Shown here piece by piece: positions 7,283 to 15,138 of a DNA stretch of 64,000 nt. The notes beneath the pieces are model-generated. The model was not told the origin of the DNA, ran no database searches, and saw nothing but the letters and a program-made list of their open reading frames with translations. Origin of the DNA: Paenibacillus nasutitermitis (GTDB lineage Bacteria > Bacillota > Bacilli > Paenibacillales > Paenibacillaceae); contig NZ_BMHP01000014.1 of the NCBI RefSeq assembly GCF_014641075.1, forward strand, positions 1 to 64,000, in the 5' to 3' direction. The first letter of the stretch is position 1, and each line of letters opens with the position of its first letter. The position numbers and the translations under genes were made by a program.

Positions 7283-10200
7283 TTACTGTTTTACTTTATC
7301 TCTCTGCTCGAAAATTCTTATTTTATCGTTATCCTTATGTCTTTTACTAAATTCACTTAAATACAGCATAATATTTTCTTTAAGCGGGAATTCATATATT
7401 TCCTCATCATAAGGGAGAGGTGTATCTAAGTTTAAATTATTAAACTGATGGATTTGAAAATGATATTTATGTTTTTGGGAAAGAGACATTCCCAAATCAA
7501 ACCACTCTGTTGATTTTACAGAGTTTATTTTCTTTAAGTGAATTACATAGAAATAAACCGCTTCTACTTGGTAATAACTGATATGCTCCAGCCTATTAAT
7601 TGCCGATTCATATAATTCGCTGGCTTTATCATCATCTGTTTCCAAAAATGCTTGCATGACTAATTTCAATCCTTGGGTATAAGGATTAGTTACTACCAGT
7701 TTATTTATTTGTTCTTTATTTATACGTCCGAGTTTAGCTTTTAAATAATTTGCTTGCAAAATTTGTAGATACTGTTTTTGATAAAGTCCATTAATATATT
7801 CATCTAATTCACTTACTTCTAATTCACCAAGATTATATGACATCTCAAAATAATAGAAAGCTTTCCTCGTAATAAATAACCTTGATAAGTTATACTGTCC
7901 AATTAAAAATAACAAATTATCATGTAATGGTGTAGTGTTATATTTATAAAAATCAACATCAAGAAGATATTCTATTATTTCAAATGCATTTTTGTATTTA
8001 TAGACACTTATTACATCCAACATTAAATTCTTACCGAATTTTGTTTCCAAATTTATATTCTTAAGATTCTCCATAGGCAAAAGTGAATTTAGCTTGTTAT
8101 AGGACTCCTCAAACCGGCCTTCGTAATACATTGAACTGGTAATCAGTATATCTATAAACAACTCTCCGTACTCAACATCGGTAAATCGCCCTTTTAATTT
8201 CTTTAAAGCGATATAAAAATTGGTTCTTTGTTCTAACCTTGAAAAGAAATTCTCAACAACTAAAATATATTCAAGTTTATCAGCTTTATCCGACTCTACA
8301 TCCGAAATGTAGTGCATACTTTTCAGAAAATTCTCAGAATTTTTATCAAAAATATGTAAACTTTCAGTCACGGCTTCTTGGCTAAGAGTATGCAAGAAAA
8401 ATATCAGTTCATAATTAAACTGATATGCTCTTTTATAATACCAAGCTTTTTCATTTGAAGTTCTATTATTAAATTGATATTCTGCAAATCTACCTAATAT
8501 TGATTGCAGTCTTATAAAACCTTTATTGATTTCTATTAGAGATTTATTTTCTAGTCCATTTATCTCCTTATCAGTAATTTTATTTATATCTTTTTTATAT
8601 TGGTCTTTTGCAAAGAAGGCTTTAATACTATGCATATGAATGCCATCAGGAAAAAGTGAAAGTGTCTCAAAAAGTATTTTTTCCTTAGGAGTCAACTTTT
8701 TAAATGAATATGATATTGATTGATATAATGATCTCGATCTCTCAATATTTTTATCAACTGCTCCATCAAAAATATCGCTGTAATCAGTATCAATTGTGTT
8801 AAAAAAGTCCGTTGCAAGTTCCTCTCTAAGTATGGATAGGCTCTTCCCTTTTGGAAGATTTCTTGCAACTATCTTAATTGCTAATGGGTTATTATTTAGC
8901 AAATCCTCTAGTATATCTTCTTTTAATATTTTCATATCAGTATCTTTAATTGATGTTGTATAAAATGTTTGAAAAAGCCCAAGCGCTTCCTCAGAAATAA
9001 AAGATCTTAGTTCATGCCTTTGCTCATACTCAAAACCAATCCATTCCCTTGATGTTACTACAACGGTAGAGAACTCACAAATAAAATGAATTATTTCTCT
9101 GATTTCTTCTGCATGTTCGATATAAAGCATTGGCTCGAAATTGTCCAATATAATTAGGGAGTTTGTCTTCATATTATTTTGTATGATATGCTCTTTAAAA
9201 TTAATCGAGCTATCTAAACCAAAACATTGAGTGATTTTGTATTCAAATGTTTTATAGTTGTCAATAAATTCACAATCAATAAAATATACTCCATCAGGGA
9301 AATACCCCCTATTATACATCTCTAAAGCAGCTTTTTTTACTATGGTTGTCTTGCCAATTCCCCCAGATCCCTTAATTGTTAGAATTTTTTCATTCGTTTC
9401 CAAAATTTTACGAACAATATCTTCTAAATCCGTCGTTCGTCCTACAAAACTCGATAGATTTTTTGCATCAATAGATTCAGATAGCTTACTTTTGTCTTGT
9501 CGGTTAATTACTTTAATGTCTGCATTTCCTTTTTCCACCTTTTGGAGAACGAGTTTATCAGCATTATATATTATTGAATCTTGAAATTCGTCTATCTTTC
9601 CTTTACGAAAAATTTTAAACACTAGGCTATTTAAGTCAATATCCCATACATTTACTAAAGGTATCGAAATATTCTCTTGATTCCATTTTGCAACTTTATC
9701 AGTAACTACAAATAACCCCTTTAGACCTTCTTGATAAGCTAAGTTTTGCTCTAGATATAATAATGTTACAAGTTTACTTTTTAGATAATAATCCTCAATT
9801 ACTATTTTGTTTTGAATTAATTTGGTAAATATAAATATATAATTATACCCTTCTAATTCCCGAAGATTCTCTTCTGAAAAATAATATAAATCAATGACTA
9901 GTGCATTTCTATTAAAACCATTAATAATTTTATCGAAATAATAATTAACTTCAGCGTCAATTGGTGAAGCAATTAATATGGCAACTTTACTTTTTTCTAT
10001 ACGAATGGGATCACTCTGTATATATTGACTGGCTACCACTGTATTTCCCACACTTACTTCTTGGAAAGAAAGCTTATGTTCATAAAGGCTGTCTAAAAAA
10101 CCAGATAACCCCTCATCCCAATCAGTAATTATGATTGGTTCTAGATCATATTCTTGTGACATCGTTTTATCAGTAGTTACAATATAGTGTTTTTCAGATA

Positions 10201-10852
10201 GCCCTTTATAAACATTATTTATATATTCAAATTCACGTCTTACATATGGGTCAGTGAAACTAAAACCAATAAAAACTATTGTTTGATCAGCTATTATAGA
10301 CTTTAATCTTTCTATTGCTGCACTATCATTTTTATACAGATTATGATAATCTTCTGCAAATAACACGCATTTTCGAGGATCTTCAATACAGCCATGTAGT
10401 TTTAGAATGTAATTATTATGACTTGGTAAATTAGCAATATGGAATGTGTTATCAAACTGGATTTTTTTGAATCCAGTTGCTGTTTCTAGTGCTTTATCAT
10501 AATTAGTAGTGATAATTTTAGAAGATACTTTACCTAGCTTCTTATGTAAGAGTAATTTCTCACTATCATTTAATTGAACATCTATAACACGGTCTAACAC
10601 CCGGTAAACATCAGCCTTTTTATGTTTAATTTTCTCTAATATCTCAATTTCCGAAAAAAAACGCATATCTAGTATTTCAATCATATTTGCGTAACTGGGC
10701 TCTTCTTTAGACAATTCCATTAAGATCTCTCTAACTAGTTCAGTCCAATTAGGAAAACCAAGAGGTCGAGAAAAACCAGAACCAATAAAGAACACTAATT
10801 TGTCGTTTTGAATAGCTTCAACAATTTTTGTCTTAATCTCCAAGTGTAGCAT
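7283..10852 (-). CDS. SIR2-STAND NLR-like protein, probable anti-phage NADase
   Basis: This is a large 1189-residue protein. Residues 1 to about 230 are a SIR2-family domain with GSGFS (24-28), TTNYD (about 114), catalytic-type LHG (about 151) and FIGFSFTDPY. About 285-430 is an unassigned alpha/beta region. About 470-720 is a STAND NTPase: FVGR, Walker A GSGGIGKTT (about 495), Walker B LIILDNF (about 566), VVVTSRE, then a winged-helix-like part. The rest is helical and TPR-like. SIR2 effectors on STAND proteins (such as Avs5 and related families) deplete NAD during infection; that role is inferred. The start could be ATG (10850-10852) or, better spaced from AAGGGGG, the TTG at 10841-10843. 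It is AT-rich and lies between att copies 3 and 2. Confidence 0.85.
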   Translation of the reverse strand: MLHLEIKTKIVEAIQNDKLVFFIGSGFSRPLGFPNWTELVREILMELSKEEPSYANMIEILDMRFFSEIEILEKIKHKKADVYRVLDRVIDVQLNDSEKLLLHKKLGKVSSKIITTNYDKALETATGFKKIQFDNTFHIANLPSHNNYILKLHGCIEDPRKCVLFAEDYHNLYKNDSAAIERLKSIIADQTIVFIGFSFTDPYVRREFEYINNVYKGLSEKHYIVTTDKTMSQEYDLEPIIITDWDEGLSGFLDSLYEHKLSFQEVSVGNTVVASQYIQSDPIRIEKSKVAILIASPIDAEVNYYFDKIINGFNRNALVIDLYYFSEENLRELEGYNYIFIFTKLIQNKIVIEDYYLKSKLVTLLYLEQNLAYQEGLKGLFVVTDKVAKWNQENISIPLVNVWDIDLNSLVFKIFRKGKIDEFQDSIIYNADKLVLQKVEKGNADIKVINRQDKSKLSESIDAKNLSSFVGRTTDLEDIVRKILETNEKILTIKGSGGIGKTTIVKKAALEMYNRGYFPDGVYFIDCEFIDNYKTFEYKITQCFGLDSSINFKEHIIQNNMKTNSLIILDNFEPMLYIEHAEEIREIIHFICEFSTVVVTSREWIGFEYEQRHELRSFISEEALGLFQTFYTTSIKDTDMKILKEDILEDLLNNNPLAIKIVARNLPKGKSLSILREELATDFFNTIDTDYSDIFDGAVDKNIERSRSLYQSISYSFKKLTPKEKILFETLSLFPDGIHMHSIKAFFAKDQYKKDINKITDKEINGLENKSLIEINKGFIRLQSILGRFAEYQFNNRTSNEKAWYYKRAYQFNYELIFFLHTLSQEAVTESLHIFDKNSENFLKSMHYISDVESDKADKLEYILVVENFFSRLEQRTNFYIALKKLKGRFTDVEYGELFIDILITSSMYYEGRFEESYNKLNSLLPMENLKNINLETKFGKNLMLDVISVYKYKNAFEIIEYLLDVDFYKYNTTPLHDNLLFLIGQYNLSRLFITRKAFYYFEMSYNLGELEVSELDEYINGLYQKQYLQILQANYLKAKLGRINKEQINKLVVTNPYTQGLKLVMQAFLETDDDKASELYESAINRLEHISYYQVEAVYFYVIHLKKINSVKSTEWFDLGMSLSQKHKYHFQIHQFNNLNLDTPLPYDEEIYEFPLKENIMLYLSEFSKRHKDNDKIRIFEQRDKVKQ

Positions 10853-10909
10853 CCCCCTTTATGGAACTTTCTACATATTATATCAAAATCTAATTTATTA
10901 TCATATGTT

Positions 10910-10932
10910 TCTCCATCACTTATGATACGGTT
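10910..10932 (-). repeat. rlmH-type attachment repeat, copy 2
   Basis: The plus strand reads TCTCCATCACTTATGATACG followed by GTT, differing from the rlmH copy at three of 23 positions. Read on the minus strand, the core GAACCGTATCATAAGTGA fits the staphylococcal orfX direct repeat GARGCRTATCATAARTGA, as I recall it, at 17 of 18 positions. TATCATA just left of it (10900-10906) forms a further short inverted pair with TATGATA inside it. Confidence 0.75.
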
Positions 10933-11030
10933 CAGCTTAACGGGGCTTTCGGCGAAAGATGCACCGCCGCGTACTACGGCCCATCTTTCCCACTAAACTA
11001 AAGCTATGTCAAAGCTTAATAGTATAGCTA

Positions 11031-11057
11031 AAGGCTGTCGAAGTAATCGGCAGCCTC
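11031..11057 (-). terminator. Terminator-like hairpin after the first HEPN gene
   Basis: AGGCTGCCG, a seven-base loop and CGACAGCCT pair on the minus strand directly after the gene ending at 11067. The T-run is short (TTTAGC), so termination strength is uncertain. Confidence 0.5.
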
Positions 11058-11066
11058 TCTGGTGAT

Positions 11067-11819
11067 TCATTTCTTATTAAGTTCACTATAAAGCCGAATA
11101 TATTCAAATTTCATTTGCTCTACAACATATTTTTTGCTTACAAATGCGTCCTTAATGTTCAGTAAATACAAACACCTTAAATAGAAAGAAAAACATCTGT
11201 ATTCATCAAACATCACAACAATTGCATCCTTATCTCGTCTCCCCCACACTGCCTTCATCACTGGTGGCTCGCTATCCCTATCTAGTCTTAGGGTGAAATA
11301 TGAATCATTTACGCTTTCTCCATCCTTGTTGTACAGGTTTCTCTCATCAGTGGATAGAACAATGATTGCCGTCTCCAGATTATATATAAAGGCTAATACT
11401 AAATCGAAGTAGAGATCCAACTCTATGATTTGGGGAATGGAGTATTCATGCTCCATTTTGTTTCTTATTGTATTTAACTTTGCTAGCGATTTCGGGCTAA
11501 AAATCCCAATTGCTCCCAAGAACTCAAGCTTTTTTTCAAACTTTAGATTTCTCTTTTTTAATACGACATTTAGCCCTAATGTATAGAAAAATATATCGAT
11601 CTGACAATCGACCGCTCTCTTTAAATTGGATATGCAGTTAATTAGCGACTCTATTGTTCCTATTTGGAGTTGGTTTTCAGCAAACTTTAAGTAGTCTCTA
11701 GCATACATATCTTGCTCAGGGAGATTAAACATTGACCCCCAAGAAGCGTCATCATCAAGGAACTCAATTTGTTCCTCTAGAAATCGATACAACTTATCTA
11801 TTTTGTTTAATTCGTCCAT
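11067..11819 (-). CDS. HEPN-domain protein, putative ribonuclease (cassette cargo)
   Basis: This 250-residue, mostly helical protein contains RNKMEH at residues 119-124, the R-x4-H motif that defines many HEPN RNases, placed after a long helix as expected. HEPN proteins act in toxin-antitoxin, abortive-infection and CRISPR systems by cutting RNA; the role here is inferred. The C-terminal half (about 150-250) is not recognised. The ATG at 11817-11819 follows AGGGATG; an in-frame GTG at 11837 is the alternative. It shares its cassette only with the other HEPN gene at 12043-13107, 200 bases upstream on the same strand. Confidence 0.6.
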   Translation of the reverse strand: MDELNKIDKLYRFLEEQIEFLDDDASWGSMFNLPEQDMYARDYLKFAENQLQIGTIESLINCISNLKRAVDCQIDIFFYTLGLNVVLKKRNLKFEKKLEFLGAIGIFSPKSLAKLNTIRNKMEHEYSIPQIIELDLYFDLVLAFIYNLETAIIVLSTDERNLYNKDGESVNDSYFTLRLDRDSEPPVMKAVWGRRDKDAIVVMFDEYRCFSFYLRCLYLLNIKDAFVSKKYVVEQMKFEYIRLYSELNKK

Positions 11820-12042
11820 AGTATCATCCCTATTCACTTTTAGTTAGTTGAGTCAGTATATGATGCGCAATTATTTACGAAGCGTATGTGTAGATAGAAA
11901 TTCATGAGGTAATGGTAGAAAAATGGAGCAAGCTGCAGGTTTATCGCATGTAGCTAAAATGATTTAGTCAAACTTATGTTAGCTCCTGCAGGACTAAGAG
12001 CCGAACGACCCAAAGTGTTAATACACTGTTAGGCAAGGTTCA

Positions 12043-13107
12043 TTAAATAAGGTGGAAATATTCGGTTATTTTATTGTATAGTTTCTTCTTAGTGAGCAAT
12101 TGATTTATCACAAAAGATCGGAATTTCATTGCACTGTTTATTGATTTTTCAGCTTCTTCAAAAACTGGTGGATATCCAGCATGTGCTACCCTGTTTCTAA
12201 GTTGATATGTGTTTTTATACCATTCACCAATTGGAGTTAACGGGTTATCAGAATTCCAAACCCCTCCGATTCTACCGTGAAACTCCTTCTTTACCATTCC
12301 CATAAAAGACACATCTTCTAATTTCTTTGTAATTTCTTCTTCAGTTTTCCCTTCTGTTTCTAGTAGTTGATGAAACAATGCATGTAAGAAGGTTTCAATA
12401 AAACTTTGACTGAACAATACCGCTTCTTTATAAAATCCGTACCTAAAATTATGTCTTGCAGTCAATAAGAAGTCTTCAGATACAATAAAGGGGTTGTTCT
12501 CTTTATAAATAACACTTGTGTATCGTATTACTTCATATTGGTCTTCCTCCGAAAGTTTCTCTTTCCTATATTTAATGTTGGTATTAGTGAGGAATAAGGC
12601 TGCACTATATTCCCAAGAGTCTATAGTGATTACTCTACTTATGCTAGCAAATTCAAACATTTCTCTTGAGACTTCATGAACGTGGACGTCCTTTTTATGA
12701 AGTTTGTACGCTACAATCATCCAATTTAAACAATCTACCAAGGTATCAAAAATATTACTTAAAAATTCTTCTTCGGTTGGTAAATCACTTGAAAGTACAT
12801 AAGTCATTTCAACCCGAGTCTTACAAACTTCCACGGACATAGCTTTTTTTGAGATAATGCCAGCATGGATATGCTCTGTAGTTAGCACATCTGAATAGTG
12901 AAGCGTACAAGCATCACCGTTGTCCAAGAAGATGGTGTTACATAATCCATTCTGAAAAGGCAATTCAAACGGTAGTAAAACTGGAAATTGGATTAGATAT
13001 TTTGGTGTGATACCTAGGTGCAAGTACACTGGTAAAAAATCATCTGGGTAACTATTTTTATTTAGTACAAACGATGAGTCTAATTCTTGATCATTCATTC
13101 CACTCAT
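12043..13107 (-). CDS. HEPN-like protein with C-terminal R-x4-H motif (cassette cargo)
   Basis: This 354-residue protein has an unrecognised N-terminal 200 residues and a helical C-terminal domain with RNRVAH at 304-309 (R-x4-H) in the context YQLRNRVAHAGYPP, which is typical of HEPN families such as the Apea-like group. It starts at ATG with AAGGGG eight bases upstream. It is AT-rich and is the first gene after the rlmH att site, so it belongs to the most rlmH-proximal cassette. It may work together with the second HEPN gene downstream, but no antitoxin-like nucleotidyltransferase is seen. Confidence 0.55.
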   Translation of the reverse strand: MSGMNDQELDSSFVLNKNSYPDDFLPVYLHLGITPKYLIQFPVLLPFELPFQNGLCNTIFLDNGDACTLHYSDVLTTEHIHAGIISKKAMSVEVCKTRVEMTYVLSSDLPTEEEFLSNIFDTLVDCLNWMIVAYKLHKKDVHVHEVSREMFEFASISRVITIDSWEYSAALFLTNTNIKYRKEKLSEEDQYEVIRYTSVIYKENNPFIVSEDFLLTARHNFRYGFYKEAVLFSQSFIETFLHALFHQLLETEGKTEEEITKKLEDVSFMGMVKKEFHGRIGGVWNSDNPLTPIGEWYKNTYQLRNRVAHAGYPPVFEEAEKSINSAMKFRSFVINQLLTKKKLYNKITEYFHLI

Positions 13108-13248
13108 CGGCTTTTCCCCTTTCTATGATTCGGATACCTTCCCGCCTTTGTTTCGCAACGAATGCGCTTCAAAAGTAATTGTCATCTAATATTGAGACTG
13201 GAAACAGGGCGAATGTATGGCGAACCAAACTTTCTACACTACAATTTT

Positions 13249-13271
13249 TCGCCGTCACTTATGGTACGGTT
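13249..13271 (-). repeat. rlmH-type attachment repeat, copy 1 (within rlmH 3' end)
   Basis: This is the chromosomal attachment sequence itself: the last five codons of rlmH (EPYHK), its TGA at 13255-13257, and six bases beyond. The other three copies are in the same orientation, as expected for serial insertion of cassettes at this spot. Confidence 0.75.
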
Positions 13272-13734
13272 CCCCCCGATTTATCCGCATCGCCCGATAA
13301 ATCTGCTCCACCAGCACCAGCCGCATCAGCTGGTGCGGCAGCGTCATGCGGCCAAAAGACAGCCGCATATCCGCGCGGCGCAGCAGCTCGCTCGACAGTC
13401 CGAGCGAGCCACCAATGACGAAGGCCACCTGGTTCCGCCCGTAGGTGGCCAACTTATCGAGCGAGCCCGCCAGCTGCTCGCTTGTCCACATCTCGCCGTC
13501 GATAGCCAGCGCCACGACGTACACATCCGCGCCGAGCTTGGCCAGCAGCCGCTCGCCCTCTTTCTCCCGCACCTGCTGCTCCTCAGCAGGGCTCATGTTC
13601 TCCGGTGCCTTCTCATCCGGCACCTCAATCATTTGCAGCTTGGCATACGGGCCAAGCCGCTTCACGTACTCGGCGATTCCGTCCACGAGATAGCGCTCTT
13701 TTAATTTTCCAACGGTCAATATTTGTATGTGCAT
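13255..13734 (-). CDS. rlmH: 23S rRNA pseudouridine-1915 N3-methyltransferase RlmH
   Basis: RlmH methylates pseudouridine 1915 in helix 69 of 23S rRNA as a SPOUT-class dimer. The protein is 159 residues, the usual length, with AIDGEMWTSEQLA, the knot motif FVIGGSLGLSSELL and the conserved ending LVEQIYRAMRINRGEPYHK. The ATG at 13732-13734 matches the family start MHIQILTVGKLKE and has TGGAGCG upstream. Its 3' end is the integration site of the island described above and still encodes the normal C terminus. The gene is GC-rich, in sharp contrast with the DNA beyond its stop codon. Confidence 0.97.
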   Translation of the reverse strand: MHIQILTVGKLKERYLVDGIAEYVKRLGPYAKLQMIEVPDEKAPENMSPAEEQQVREKEGERLLAKLGADVYVVALAIDGEMWTSEQLAGSLDKLATYGRNQVAFVIGGSLGLSSELLRRADMRLSFGRMTLPHQLMRLVLVEQIYRAMRINRGEPYHK

Positions 13735-13872
13735 GACGCGCTCCATTTCATTTTCTTCCCATCATACCATTCGATGTATAGGCATACCAATGGCGCTCGT
13801 TCTCTTTTTATCAGTCAAGGATCACCGCCACTACGGATCTTTTATACTTTTGCCTAACCTGCATATATGTTG

Positions 13873-13917
13873 AAAAAGCCGATCCTTAAACAGATTTCTC
13901 TGCTAAAAATCGACCTT
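13873..13917 (-). terminator. Terminator of the GNAT/peptide/ABC operon
   Basis: Immediately after the stop codon of the last operon gene, AAAGGTCGAT pairs with ATCGGCTTTTT around a 25-base loop that itself contains a small CAGAGAAATCTG hairpin. Confidence 0.6.
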
Positions 13918-14454
13918 TTATTCACCCAATCCTACAGGTAGTTTACTGATTTTCCGTACATATGCTTCCAACTCATGAAAAGAAAATCGATAAAACGATA
14001 ATTGATTTACGGCTTGTTGTGTAGAATCCGGCAAATCAAGGAATTTGGAGAAGAGTCTCCCTAGTCCTTCCTGATCAGCGGAGACCCAGAATTGCACCTG
14101 CTCAATTGCGGGTTCACCGGATTTCATTAATGCGGTCAGCGCCTGCAATCCTCGTTGGAACAGTAACGTGCCTCGATACTCTTTTCGAAGAAAGGCAATC
14201 TCGATCTGACAAACATGACGGTCCTCGTAATTGTTGGCACCCGTACCATAAACAAATCCAGCTGCACCCACAATCTCGTAAGGATCATCGTTGAAGATGA
14301 GCATTGCCTTGCCGAATAGCAGCGGGCTCCCGATAAAACTAAGTTTCATGGCAAAAGAATACGGCAAATTCAGCTCTTCTTGGTACCGCAGCAGAAACTT
14401 CATATAAGCTTCATAATCCATTTCCAGTTCGCAAGGACGGAATTCGAAAGACAT
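13918..14454 (-). CDS. GNAT-like protein A, paralogue of the neighbour at 14597
   Basis: This 178-residue protein has an N-acetyltransferase-like fold pattern: a central strand pair (MLIFNDDPYEIVGAAGFVYG), then IEIAFLRKEYRGTLLFQRGL in the motif-A position, then a beta strand (VQFWVSA) and GLGRLFSKF. It aligns along its length with the product of 14597-15109 (LFIVTDDDNEILGASAYYHG, PRRGTRLF, LRFAA, LCRLYAKF), so the two are tandem paralogues. The usual RxxGxG/A acetyl-CoA loop is replaced by RGTxLF, so acyl-donor use is uncertain. Its ATG overlaps the stop of the 32-codon gene (TAATG), implying translational coupling. Confidence 0.55.
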   Translation of the reverse strand: MSFEFRPCELEMDYEAYMKFLLRYQEELNLPYSFAMKLSFIGSPLLFGKAMLIFNDDPYEIVGAAGFVYGTGANNYEDRHVCQIEIAFLRKEYRGTLLFQRGLQALTALMKSGEPAIEQVQFWVSADQEGLGRLFSKFLDLPDSTQQAVNQLSFYRFSFHELEAYVRKISKLPVGLGE

Positions 14455-14552
14455 TATTTGAGTTGCGCTCTTAAAGAATCGTTCGCGATAATGATTTTAC
14501 CTAAGCCGCTGCCTTTTTGGTTCTTGTCTATTGATGGTTTTGGTGGGATCAT
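14454..14552 (-). CDS. 32-residue peptide gene in the ABC/GNAT operon, possible precursor peptide
   Basis: The frame encodes MIPPKPSIDKNQKGSGLGKI followed by IIANDSLRAQLK and TAA. The start codon is preceded by AAAGGAGGAGT at ideal spacing, one of the strongest ribosome binding sites in the window. The stop overlaps the next ATG by one base (TAATG). The peptide is cationic with no signal peptide or membrane helix and has a GSGLG stretch at 14-18. Its position between two GNAT-like genes, downstream of an exporter, suggests a modified and exported peptide, but a leader peptide needed only for coupling is also possible. No family is recognised. Confidence 0.55.
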   Translation of the reverse strand: MIPPKPSIDKNQKGSGLGKIIIANDSLRAQLK

Positions 14553-14596
14553 TCGATACTCCTCCTTTTATCCGAAAATTGGTAATCTACCACCTA

Positions 14597-15109
14597 TTAT
14601 ACGATATCATATTTTTTTAGGGTATCCCTTATTTGGAATATTCCCTCAGAAAAAACCATTTCCTGTCCTATATTGCCGTCGCGCATATAGCTAAAGGCAG
14701 CGAATTTGGCATATAACCTGCACAGATACGTATTTTCCCCCAATGCGGCAAAACGCAGTTCTTTTACCTCCGGATGTTTCTCGATGATCGTATCTACGAG
14801 GCTCATCAGACTGGAGACAAACAGCCGGGTTCCCCTCCGCGGTTTATCCATAATGGCCAAGTCTATGAACGCAACGTCTTTATCCATAAAATCTCGTTCG
14901 GGCGTCCCATGATAGTAGGCTGATGCTCCCAGGATTTCGTTGTCGTCGTCCGTCACGATAAACAAATGCCCTTGCGTCAGATAGGTATAAAGCATAGACA
15001 CGATGTCCAGCGTCATAAAGGAGAGATGCAGATCCCGTTTGCGCTCAAGAATGAATAAACTCACTTTACCGAACTCTTCGTCGTTATCGCAGCATTTGAA
15101 CCGCTTCAT
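14597..15109 (-). CDS. GNAT-like protein B
   Basis: This 170-residue protein looks like a GNAT acyltransferase: strands around LFIVTDDDNEILGASAYY, FIDLAIMDKPRRGTRLFVSSLM in the cofactor-loop position, VKELRFAALGEN and YLCRLYAKFAAF. It is paralogous to the product of 13918-14454. The cofactor loop is PRRGTRLF instead of the canonical RxxGxG/A. A GGGAGG site precedes the ATG, and the ABC transporter stop is 29 bases upstream, so it is in the same operon. Substrate unknown; the adjacent small peptide is a candidate. Confidence 0.55.
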   Translation of the reverse strand: MKRFKCCDNDEEFGKVSLFILERKRDLHLSFMTLDIVSMLYTYLTQGHLFIVTDDDNEILGASAYYHGTPERDFMDKDVAFIDLAIMDKPRRGTRLFVSSLMSLVDTIIEKHPEVKELRFAALGENTYLCRLYAKFAAFSYMRDGNIGQEMVFSEGIFQIRDTLKKYDIV

Positions 15110-15138
15110 CGTTAGTACTCCCTCCCGCCCCAGTGGCC

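Larger units (their letters stand above)
3238..13257. mobile_element. Composite SCC-like island at the rlmH 3' end (three tandem cassettes)
   Basis: Four direct copies of a roughly 23-base sequence, the outermost being the real 3' end of rlmH, delimit three units: 10916-13257, 5904-10916 and 3243-5904. The enclosed DNA is much more AT-rich than rlmH and the wal genes. Integration at the rlmH (orfX) stop codon is the hallmark of SCC elements and their Ccr serine recombinases. No recombinase gene is seen inside, so the units are either mobilised in trans or immobile remnants. The cargo is two HEPN proteins, a SIR2-STAND protein, an IS3-family element, a zinc-ribbon/LRR protein and a group II intron fragment. 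The element assignment is inference; the repeats are directly visible. Confidence 0.7.

Noticed and set aside
11933..11992. CTGCAGG..CCTGCAG inverted pair between the two HEPN genes
   Set aside because: The arms are only seven bases and contain the self-palindrome CTGCAG, so chance is likely.
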